This document shows, in pieces, positions 27,144-34,278 of a stretch of 64,000 nucleotides of DNA. The DNA is from Streptomyces sp. cf386 (lineage in GTDB: Bacteria; Actinomycetota; Actinomycetes; Streptomycetales; Streptomycetaceae). Each line of letters begins with the position of its first letter. Within the stretch, counting starts at the first letter, position 1. The stretch lies in contig NZ_FNHV01000001.1 of assembly GCF_900103585.1 (NCBI RefSeq), positions 637,326 to 701,325 of the forward strand, written 5' to 3'. The position numbers and the translations under genes were made by a program. The notes beneath the pieces are model-generated. The model had not been told where the DNA came from. It was given only the letters and a program-made list of their open reading frames with translations, and did no database searches.

Positions 27144-27314
27144 ATGCCCGGTTCTACGGACGGTTCTACGAAGGCGATGGGGGTGGTCACCGTCGGTGGG
27201 CTCGTCGTGGTGACGGCCTACACGGTGGCGCTCGGGAGCAATGGCTGGCTGTGGTTCGGGTGGGTGGTGCTGGGGCTGATCACGCTGGGGCTGGTGGTCA
27301 GCCGCGGCACCTGA
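27144..27314 (+). CDS. Small two-helix membrane protein
   Basis: A 56-residue reading frame begins at ATG 27144, 7 bases after GGAGGG and 12 bp after the kinase stop. Residues 12-31 and 35-53 are hydrophobic helices (VVTVGGLVVVTAYTV and LWFGWVVLGLITLGLVV). It is most likely the last gene of the lipoprotein-kinase operon. No function is known. It ends 3 bp from the convergent sensor kinase gene. Confidence 0.65.
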   Translation: MPGSTDGSTKAMGVVTVGGLVVVTAYTVALGSNGWLWFGWVVLGLITLGLVVSRGT

Positions 27315-27317
27315 GCC

Positions 27318-28535
27318 TCACTCCCGGGTGAGTCGCCCGGCGGAGTGCACGCCCGGCTGGTACTTCGGCAGCCGGGCGGTGATCTTCATGCCCGCACCCA
27401 TGGCGGTCTCGATGACGAGGCCGTAGTCGTCGCCGTACACCTGACGGAGCCGGTCGTCGACGTTGGACAGCCCGATGCCGCCCGAGGGGCTGACCTCGCC
27501 GGCGAGGATGCGGCGCAGCACCTCGGGGTCCATTCCGGCGCCGTCGTCCTCGATGACGACGAGGGCCTCGGCGCCGGCGTCCTGTGCGGTGATGCTGATG
27601 TGGCTCTTGCCCGCGCCGGACTCGGCCCTGCCCTCCAGGCCGTGCTTGACGGCGTTCTCGACGAGCGGCTGGAGGCAGAGGAACGGCAGGGCGACCGGGA
27701 GCACCTCGGGGGCGATCTGCAGGGTGACGGAGAGGCGGTCGCCGAAGCGTGCCCGGACCAGCGCCAAGTAGTGGTCGATGGCGTGGAGTTCGTCGGCGAG
27801 GGTGGTGAAGTCGCCGTGCTTGCGGAAGGAGTAGCGGGTGAAGTCGGCGAATTCCAGGAGGAGTTCGCGGGCTCGCTCGGGGTCGGTGCGCACGAACGAG
27901 GCGATCACCGCCAGCGAGTTGAAGATGAAGTGCGGGGATATCTGGGCGCGCAGGGCCTTGATCTCGGCCTCGATGAGGCGGGTGCGGGACTGGTCGAGGT
28001 CGGCGAGCTCCAGCTGTACGGAGACCCAGCGGGCCACCTCGCCGGCCGCCCGGATGAGTACCGCCGACTCTCGGGGCGCGCAGGCGACGAGCGCGCCGTG
28101 GACCCGGTCGTCGACGGTGAGCGGGGCGACCACCGCCCAGCGCACCGGGCAGTCGGGCGCGTCGCAGGTGAGCGGGAAGGCCTCGCCTCGGCCTGACTCC
28201 AGTGGGCCCGCGAGGAGTTCCATGATCTCCGTACGGTGATGGCCGCCCACCCCGTCCCAGACCAGGACGTCCTTCTCGTCCGTCAGGCACAGCGCGTCGG
28301 TGCCGAGCAGTGAGCGGAGTCTGCGGGCCGACTTGCGGGCGGTCTCCTCCGTGAGTCCGGCCCGCAGCGGGGGCGCGGCGAGGGAGGCGGTGTGCAGGGT
28401 CTCGAAGGTGGCGTGCTCGACGGGGGTGCCGAGGCCGCCGAGATCCCGGGGGCGGGCGGTGCGCCGGCCGAGCCAGAATCCGGCGGCGAGCAGCGGGAGG
28501 ATCGCCACGCACAGGCCCGCGATGAAGTCGCTCAT
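27318..28535 (-). CDS. LytS-type sensor histidine kinase
   Basis: The 405-residue protein has a single N-terminal membrane helix (residues 3-22), a GAF-like middle, and the LytS His_kinase signature ALRAQISPHFIFNSL. The ATPase motifs follow: LVENAVKHG, EDDGAGMD and GGIGLSNVDDRL. It would phosphorylate the LytTR response regulator of the same operon. Its start overlaps the symporter stop by ATGA, placing it last in a four-gene set. Sensor and transporter in one operon suggest the kinase responds to the transported solute. Confidence 0.92.
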   Translation of the reverse strand: MSDFIAGLCVAILPLLAAGFWLGRRTARPRDLGGLGTPVEHATFETLHTASLAAPPLRAGLTEETARKSARRLRSLLGTDALCLTDEKDVLVWDGVGGHHRTEIMELLAGPLESGRGEAFPLTCDAPDCPVRWAVVAPLTVDDRVHGALVACAPRESAVLIRAAGEVARWVSVQLELADLDQSRTRLIEAEIKALRAQISPHFIFNSLAVIASFVRTDPERARELLLEFADFTRYSFRKHGDFTTLADELHAIDHYLALVRARFGDRLSVTLQIAPEVLPVALPFLCLQPLVENAVKHGLEGRAESGAGKSHISITAQDAGAEALVVIEDDGAGMDPEVLRRILAGEVSPSGGIGLSNVDDRLRQVYGDDYGLVIETAMGAGMKITARLPKYQPGVHSAGRLTRE

Positions 28536-30244
28536 GCCTTAGCCTCCGCCCGCAGTTCCTCCGGCAGATGGAACCGTGCCAGGATCGCCGCCGTCCCGGC
28601 CGGCACCCGGCCCGGGGTGGCCAGGGACACCAGGATCATGGTGAGGAAGCCCAGCGGCACCGACCAGAGCGCGGGCCAGGCGAGCAGCGCGTGCAGGGCA
28701 CCGGAGCCCGGGAAGCCCGCCATCGTCGCCGCGACGGCGAGCAGCGCCGAGCCGCCGCCCACCAGCATCCCGGCCGCCGCACCGGGCGGGGTCAGCCGCC
28801 GCCACCAGATGCCGAGGACGAGCAGCGGGCAGAAGGAGGACGCCGACACGGCGAAGGCGAGGCCCACCGCGTCGGCCACCGGGAGCCCGCCGACCAGGAC
28901 GCTCGCGGCGAGCGGAACGGCCATGGCGAGGACCGTGCCGAGCCGGAAGTGCCGTACGCCGCGCGACGGGAGCACGTCCTGGGTGAGGACGCCCGCGACG
29001 GCCATGGTCAGCCCCGAGGCCGTGGACAGGAACGCGGCGAAGGCGCCTCCGGCGATCAGCGCGCCGAGCAGGTCGCCGCCGAGGCCGCCGATCATGCGCT
29101 GGGGCAGGAGGAGTACGGCGGCGTCCGCGTCGCCGCTGAGGGTGAGTTCGGGGGCGTAGAGGCGGCCGAGGGCGCCGTAGACCGGGGGCAGCAGGTAGAA
29201 GGCGCCGATCAGGCCGAGCACGGCGACGGTGGTGCGGCGGGCGGCGACGCCGTGCGGGCTGGTGTAGAAGCGGACGACGACGTGCGGGAGGCCCATGGTG
29301 CCGAGGAAGGTGGCGAGGATCAGTCCGTAGGTGGCGTACAGCGGGCGTTCGCCGCGGCTCTCGGCCTGCGAGGGTGACAGGCTGCCGCCCGCTCGGTGGT
29401 CGGGTTCGGGGACCTCGGCGCCCTTGGCGAAGGTCAGACGGGTGCCGCCCTCGATGCGGTGTGTGCCGGCGGGGAGCCGGAGTTGCTTCTCCTCGTGGTC
29501 GCGGCCGTCGATCGTGCCGTTGACCGTGACCGTCAGAGGTCGGTCCAGCTTCAGGTCGAGGGTGCCGTCGACGCGGACGACGCTCTGTTCGCGGAAGGTG
29601 GCCGGTTCGTCGAAGGCACGGCTGGGGGCGCCGTCGCCCTGCCAGGCGAGGATGAGGAAGAGGGCGGGGACGAGCAGGGCGGTGAGTTTGAGCCAGTACT
29701 GGAAGGCCTGCACGAAGGTGATGCTGCGCATGCCGCCCGCGGCGACGATGGCGACCACCACGACGGCGACGATCAGCCCGCCGAGCGAGTCGGGCGCCCC
29801 GGTCAGCACGGTCAACGTCAGCCCGGCGCCCTGGAGTTGGGGCAGCAGGTAGAGCCAGCCGGTGCCGACGACGAAGGCGCCCGCGAGCCGCCGTACCGCC
29901 TGGGAGGAGAGGCGTGCCTCGGCGAAGTCGGGGAGGGTGTAGGCGCCGGAGCGGCGCAGCGGGGCCGCGACGAAGAGCAGCAGGACCAGGTATCCGGCGG
30001 TGTAGCCGACCGGGTACCAGAGCATGTCGGGGCCCTGGACGAGGACCAGGCCCGCGATGCCTAGGAAGGAGGCGGCGGAGAGGTACTCGCCGCTGATCGC
30101 GGCCGCGTTGAGGCGGGGGCCGACGGTGCGGGAGGCGACGTAGAAGTCGGAGGTGGTGCGGGAGATGCGCAGGCCGAAGGCGCCGACGAGGACGGTCGCG
30201 AGGACGACGAGGGCGACGGCGGGGACGGCGTAGCTGGAGTTCAC
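28532..30244 (-). CDS. Sodium:solute symporter (ActP/MctP-like)
   Basis: The 570-residue SSS-family transporter starts at GTG 30244, with GAGGAG upstream. About 13 hydrophobic helices are visible. Conserved stretches include SGEYLSAASFLGIAGLVLV and AFSAFLSTASGL-like segments of helix 9. About 80 hydrophilic residues are inserted around residues 220-300, common in actinobacterial members. Relatives import acetate, pyruvate or other monocarboxylates with Na+. The preceding DUF485 gene is the usual small partner of ActP. The substrate here is not known. Confidence 0.9.
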   Translation of the reverse strand: MNSSYAVPAVALVVLATVLVGAFGLRISRTTSDFYVASRTVGPRLNAAAISGEYLSAASFLGIAGLVLVQGPDMLWYPVGYTAGYLVLLLFVAAPLRRSGAYTLPDFAEARLSSQAVRRLAGAFVVGTGWLYLLPQLQGAGLTLTVLTGAPDSLGGLIVAVVVVAIVAAGGMRSITFVQAFQYWLKLTALLVPALFLILAWQGDGAPSRAFDEPATFREQSVVRVDGTLDLKLDRPLTVTVNGTIDGRDHEEKQLRLPAGTHRIEGGTRLTFAKGAEVPEPDHRAGGSLSPSQAESRGERPLYATYGLILATFLGTMGLPHVVVRFYTSPHGVAARRTTVAVLGLIGAFYLLPPVYGALGRLYAPELTLSGDADAAVLLLPQRMIGGLGGDLLGALIAGGAFAAFLSTASGLTMAVAGVLTQDVLPSRGVRHFRLGTVLAMAVPLAASVLVGGLPVADAVGLAFAVSASSFCPLLVLGIWWRRLTPPGAAAGMLVGGGSALLAVAATMAGFPGSGALHALLAWPALWSVPLGFLTMILVSLATPGRVPAGTAAILARFHLPEELRAEAKA

Positions 30245-30264
30245 GTCGGCGTCGCTCCTCGGGC

Positions 30265-30624
30265 TCAGCGGTCTTCGACGAGGCGCACGAAGTCCCGCTC
30301 GTTGCGTTCCGCGCGCCGCACGTACCAGCGGGCCAGCAGGACCAGGGGGGCGTAGAGACCGAAGCCGAGCACCAGCCATTCCAGGCCACGGGCGTCCGGC
30401 ATGGCCGCGAACAGCAGCGGCAGGGGGCCGATGAGCAGTCCGAGGACGGCGAACACCGTGAGTCCGGCGCGGAGTTGGCTGCGCATCAGGGAGCGGACGT
30501 AGGTGTGGCCGAGGGTGGTCTGCTCGTCGATCTCGGTGCGCGGGCGGTAGTAGCCGGAGACGCGGCTGGTCCGCCGGGGCGGGCCGGTGACGACGACGCG
30601 GCGGTCGGCGGGGCTCTGGGGCAT
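30265..30624 (-). CDS. DUF485 membrane protein, partner of the symporter
   Basis: The 119-residue protein starts at ATG 30624; AGGAGG is 8 bases upstream, while the GTG two codons earlier is too close to it. Two hydrophobic helices lie at about 55-77 and 83-103. DUF485 proteins (YjcH in E. coli) are encoded next to acetate-type Na+ symporters and may form part of the transporter. It sits 2 bp after the response regulator stop and 20 bp before the symporter. Confidence 0.88.
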   Translation of the reverse strand: MPQSPADRRVVVTGPPRRTSRVSGYYRPRTEIDEQTTLGHTYVRSLMRSQLRAGLTVFAVLGLLIGPLPLLFAAMPDARGLEWLVLGFGLYAPLVLLARWYVRRAERNERDFVRLVEDR

Positions 30625-30626
30625 GG

Positions 30627-31379
30627 TCACGGCCTCCTCATCAGCAGGTCCCGCAGTTCGCGCGTGTGTCGGCGGCTGACCTGGAGTTCCTCGGAGCCGA
30701 CCATGACGCTGACGGTGCCCGCGTCCAGGCGGAGTTCGCCGACGTGGCGCAGGGCGACGAGATGGCGGCGGTGGATGCGGACGAAGCCGCGGGAGCGCCA
30801 GCGCTCCTCCAGGGTCGACAGGGGGATGCGGATGAGGTGGCTGCCCCGGTCGGTGTGCAGGCGGGCGTAGTCGCCCTGGGCCTCGACATGGGTGATGTCG
30901 TCGACGGAGACGAAGCGGGTCACTCCGCCGAGCTCGACGGATATGTGGTCGGGGTCGGGCTCGCTCACGGGTATGCGGGGGGCGGCGGTGTCCCTGAGCT
31001 CGGCGGCCCGGCGGACGGCCTCCGCCAGGCGCTCCTTGCGCACGGGCTTGAGGACGTAGTCGACGGCCTTGAGGTCGAAGGCCTGGACGGCGAAGTCCTC
31101 GTGGGCGGTGACGAACACGACGAGCGGCGGGTCGGCGAAGCCGGTGAGCAGCCGGGCCAGGTCCAGGCCGTCCAGGCCGGGCATGTGGATGTCGAGGAAG
31201 ACGACGTCGATCGCCTCGGGCCCGCCCGGCCCCGACTCCAGGGCGCGGTTGATCCGGCGCAGCGCCTCGGTCGCGTCGCCGGCGCCCTCCGCGGTGCCGA
31301 TCCGGGGATCGGCGTTGAGGAGGTAGAGGAGCTCCTCCAGCGAAGGGCGTTCGTCGTCGACAGCCAGGGCGCGCAGCAT
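30627..31379 (-). CDS. LytTR-family response regulator
   Basis: The 250-residue protein starts MLRALAVDDERPS. The receiver domain (1-120) has the phosphorylated Asp63 in VVFLDIHMPG, and DDE at 8-10. The C-terminal LytTR DNA-binding domain (145-250) includes VEAQGDYARLHT and FVRIHRRHLV. It is the first gene of the operon with DUF485, symporter and LytS kinase genes and should be the partner of that kinase. It shares a 78-bp divergent promoter region with the AsnC gene. Confidence 0.92.
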   Translation of the reverse strand: MLRALAVDDERPSLEELLYLLNADPRIGTAEGAGDATEALRRINRALESGPGGPEAIDVVFLDIHMPGLDGLDLARLLTGFADPPLVVFVTAHEDFAVQAFDLKAVDYVLKPVRKERLAEAVRRAAELRDTAAPRIPVSEPDPDHISVELGGVTRFVSVDDITHVEAQGDYARLHTDRGSHLIRIPLSTLEERWRSRGFVRIHRRHLVALRHVGELRLDAGTVSVMVGSEELQVSRRHTRELRDLLMRRP

Positions 31380-31457
31380 GAACCCGGAGTGTAGGAGCAA
31401 TTCGTACGCCTGCACACGTGCGGACGTCTGCGCGTTCCCGCTGGATACAGTGCCGCC

Positions 31458-31943
31458 ATGGAGAGCAGCACCCCGCCGTTCGACGAGCTCGACCGGAAGA
31501 TCATCACCGCCCTGATGGCGAACGCCAGGACGAGCTTCGCCGAGATCGGTACGGCCGTCGGGCTGTCCTCGACGGCGGTCAAGCGGCGCGTGGACCGGCT
31601 GCGGGACACGGGCGTGATCACCGGATTCACGGCCACCGTCCAGCCGTCGGCGCTGGGCTGGCGCACGGAGGCATACGTCGAGGTGTACTGCGAGGGCGCG
31701 GCTCCCCCGCGGCGGCTGGCGGAAGTGGTCCGCAACCATCCGGAGATCACCGCGGCGATGACGGTGACCGGGGGCGCGGACGCGCTGCTGCATGTGCGGG
31801 CACGGGACGTGGATCACTTCGAGGAGGTGCTGGAGCGGATCCGGATCGAGCCGTTCATCCGGAAGACGATCAGCGTGATGGTGCTGTCCCATCTGCTCCC
31901 GGAGAGCCCCGAGGCGGGCGCGAGCCAGCCCGCGCCGGAGTAA
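31458..31943 (+). CDS. Lrp/AsnC-family regulator
   Basis: The 161-residue protein has an N-terminal helix-turn-helix (SFAEIGTAVGLSSTAVKRRV, residues 24-43) and a C-terminal RAM amino-acid-sensing domain. It directly precedes ddaH and rocD, transcribed the same way after a 155-bp gap, so it probably senses arginine or ornithine and controls those genes. Confidence 0.92.
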   Translation: MESSTPPFDELDRKIITALMANARTSFAEIGTAVGLSSTAVKRRVDRLRDTGVITGFTATVQPSALGWRTEAYVEVYCEGAAPPRRLAEVVRNHPEITAAMTVTGGADALLHVRARDVDHFEEVLERIRIEPFIRKTISVMVLSHLLPESPEAGASQPAPE

Positions 31944-32006
31944 ACCTCGCGGCGCGCAGCAAAGCTGCGTCCGGTCGGAAAAACTCGCAGCATTCCTGCG
32001 TAGACG

Positions 32007-32051
32007 CGCAATATTAATTCCTTGTCGGTCGTATTCGCCGCTTCCTACCTT
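32007..32051 (+). promoter_or_regulatory. AT-rich promoter/operator region of ddaH-rocD
   Basis: This stretch contains the palindrome AATATT (32011-32016) and is far richer in A/T than its surroundings, as preferred by Lrp/AsnC proteins. TTGTCG at 32023 and TACCTT at 32046, 17 bases apart, are possible -35 and -10 elements. Assignment is by position and composition only. Confidence 0.4.
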
Positions 32052-32098
32052 TGTGTCAACCCTCAGTCGACACTCGCAGGAAGCGGAGGAACCCCTCT

Positions 32099-32908
32099 GT
32101 GTCCGACACCCGTGTGCCGCGCCGGCGGCGGTATCTCGTCTGCGAACCCAGACACTTCGCCGTGCAGTACGCGATCAACCCCTGGATGCGTCCCGACGCA
32201 CCCGTCGACGTCGACCTGGCCCAGGCGCAGTGGCAGGCGCTGATCAGCACGTACCGGGCCCACGGTCACACCGTCGACATCGTGCAGCCCGCCCCCGGGC
32301 TGCCCGACATGGTCTTCGCCGCGAACTCGGCGGTCGTCGTGGACGGCCGGGTCTTCGGCTCCCTCTTCCACGCGCCGGAGCGGCGCCCCGAGTCCACGCA
32401 CTACGACACCTGGTTCAAGACGGCGGGCTACGACGTGTACCGCCCCGAGTCCGTGTGCGAGGGTGAGGGCGATCTGGTCTGGACGGGCCGGTACGTCCTG
32501 GCCGGCACCGGGTTCCGCACGACCCGCGAGGCGCATCGCGAGGTGCAGGAGTTCTTCGGCCACCCGGTGATCAGCCTGACGCTGGTGGACCCGCGCTTCT
32601 ACCACCTGGACACGGCGCTGTTCGTCCTCGACGACGACAACATCTCGTACTACCCGGAGGCGTTCTCGCCGGGCAGCCGTGAGGTGCTCGGGCGGCTGTA
32701 CCCGGACGCGGTGCTCGCGACCCGCGAGGACGCGCTGGCGTTCGGGCTCAACTCCGTGTCCGACGGAAGCAACGTCTTCATCGCGCCCCAGGCCGAGGCC
32801 CTCGCCTCCGCCCTCGCCGACCGCGGCTATGTCCCCGTCCCCGTCGACCTGTCGGAATTCCGCAAGGCCGGCGGCGGCATCAAGTGCTGCACCCAGGAGA
32901 TCCGCTGA
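32099..32908 (+). CDS. ddaH: Dimethylarginine dimethylaminohydrolase-type amidinotransferase-fold enzyme
   Basis: The 269-residue protein starts at GTG 32099, with GGAGG upstream. Family motifs are EPRHFAVQYAINPWM, the MVFAANSAVV substrate loop, GEGDLVWTG, His169 in FYHLDTALF, and the C-terminal nucleophile in GGIKCC (Cys263 or Cys264). DDAH converts N-methylated arginines to citrulline. Close relatives in actinobacteria are annotated as DDAH, but arginine or agmatine-type substrates cannot be excluded. The stop overlaps the start of rocD by ATGA. Confidence 0.85.
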   Translation: MSDTRVPRRRRYLVCEPRHFAVQYAINPWMRPDAPVDVDLAQAQWQALISTYRAHGHTVDIVQPAPGLPDMVFAANSAVVVDGRVFGSLFHAPERRPESTHYDTWFKTAGYDVYRPESVCEGEGDLVWTGRYVLAGTGFRTTREAHREVQEFFGHPVISLTLVDPRFYHLDTALFVLDDDNISYYPEAFSPGSREVLGRLYPDAVLATREDALAFGLNSVSDGSNVFIAPQAEALASALADRGYVPVPVDLSEFRKAGGGIKCCTQEIR

Positions 32909-34125
32909 TGACCGCTCCCGTCACCACCCGCTCGTCCGCCGACCTGATCCGCGCCGAGGAGCCGGTCGTCGCGCACAACTACCACCCGCTGCCCGTGGTC
33001 GTCGCCCGTGCCGAGGGCACCTGGGTGGAGGACGTGGAGGGCCGCCGCTACCTGGACCTGCTGGCCGGGTACTCGGCGCTGAACTTCGGCCACCGCCACC
33101 CGGCGCTGATCGAGGCGGCGCACCGCCAGCTGGACCGCCTCACCCTGACCTCCCGCGCGTTCCACAACGACCGCCTCGCCGAGTTCGCGGAGCGGCTGGC
33201 GGCGTTGACGGGCCTCGACATGGTGCTGCCGATGAACACGGGCGCCGAGGCCGTGGAGAGCGGCATCAAGGTGGCCCGCAAGTGGGCGTACGAGGTGAAG
33301 GGCGTCCCGGCGGACCAAGCGACGATCGTGGTCGCCGCGGAGAACTTCCACGGCCGTACGACGACGATCGTCAGCTTCTCGACGGACGAGACCGCGCGGC
33401 AGGGCTTCGGTCCTTTCACTCCGGGGTTCCGGATAGTGCCGTACAACGACCTGGCGGCCCTGGAGGCGGCGGTCGACGAGACGACGGCGGCGGTGCTGCT
33501 GGAGCCGATCCAGGGCGAGGCCGGGGTCGTCATCCCTGACGACGGCTATCTGGCCGGGGTCCGCGAACTGACCCGCCGCAAGGGCTGTCTGTTCGTCGCG
33601 GACGAGATCCAGTCGGGCCTCGGCCGCACGGGCCGTACGCTCGCCGTCCAGCACGAGGGGGTCGTCCCGGACGTACTGCTCCTCGGCAAGGCGCTGGGCG
33701 GCGGCATCGTCCCGGTGTCGGCGGTGGTGGCCCGCCGCGACGTACTCGGCGTCCTGCGGCCGGGCGAGCACGGATCGACCTTCGGCGGCAACCCGCTGTC
33801 CGCCGCGGTCGGCACGGCGGTGGTCGAGATCCTGGAGACCGGCGAGTTCCAGCGCCGCGCCGCCGAGCTGGGCGTGGTCCTGCGGGGCGGCCTGTCGGCC
33901 CTGCTCGGCAAGGGCGTCGTCGGCTTCCGCGCGCGGGGGCTGTGGGCGGGCGTGGACATCGACCCGGAGGTCGGCACGGGCCGCGAGATCAGCCAACGCC
34001 TGCTGCGCGAGGGAGTCCTCGTCAAGGACACCCACGGCTCCACCATCCGGCTGGCCCCACCGCTGACGATCACGTCGGAGGAGTTGGAGGGGGCGCTGGG
34101 GGCACTGGCGAGGGTCCTGACGTAA
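32908..34125 (+). CDS. rocD: Ornithine--oxo-acid transaminase
   Basis: The 405-residue PLP enzyme is of class III. Lys261 in LLLGKALGGGIVPVSAV binds PLP, and FVADEIQSGLGRTG holds the Asp that contacts the pyridine nitrogen. Ornithine transaminase converts ornithine to glutamate semialdehyde. It is translationally coupled to ddaH, so the pair forms an arginine/ornithine catabolic unit behind the AsnC regulator. A hairpin terminator follows. Confidence 0.92.
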   Translation: MTAPVTTRSSADLIRAEEPVVAHNYHPLPVVVARAEGTWVEDVEGRRYLDLLAGYSALNFGHRHPALIEAAHRQLDRLTLTSRAFHNDRLAEFAERLAALTGLDMVLPMNTGAEAVESGIKVARKWAYEVKGVPADQATIVVAAENFHGRTTTIVSFSTDETARQGFGPFTPGFRIVPYNDLAALEAAVDETTAAVLLEPIQGEAGVVIPDDGYLAGVRELTRRKGCLFVADEIQSGLGRTGRTLAVQHEGVVPDVLLLGKALGGGIVPVSAVVARRDVLGVLRPGEHGSTFGGNPLSAAVGTAVVEILETGEFQRRAAELGVVLRGGLSALLGKGVVGFRARGLWAGVDIDPEVGTGREISQRLLREGVLVKDTHGSTIRLAPPLTITSEELEGALGALARVLT

Positions 34126-34176
34126 GGGCACCTGGTCGAGCCTGCAGTCCGGCTCCCGTATCTCCGAGCAACCCGG

Positions 34177-34209
34177 CAGCCCGGCTCCCGCACCATCGGG
34201 GCCGGGCTG
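34177..34209 (+). terminator. Hairpin terminator after rocD
   Basis: A 9-bp stem, CAGCCCGGC / GCCGGGCTG, with a 15-base loop lies 52 bp after the rocD stop. A short C-rich tract follows instead of T's. Confidence 0.6.
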
Positions 34210-34278
34210 TCGGCGTTTCCCCCCCCGCCGCCCCCGCCCGGCCCCCGCGAAGAGGCGACGTTGACCGGAAGGGTGAAG

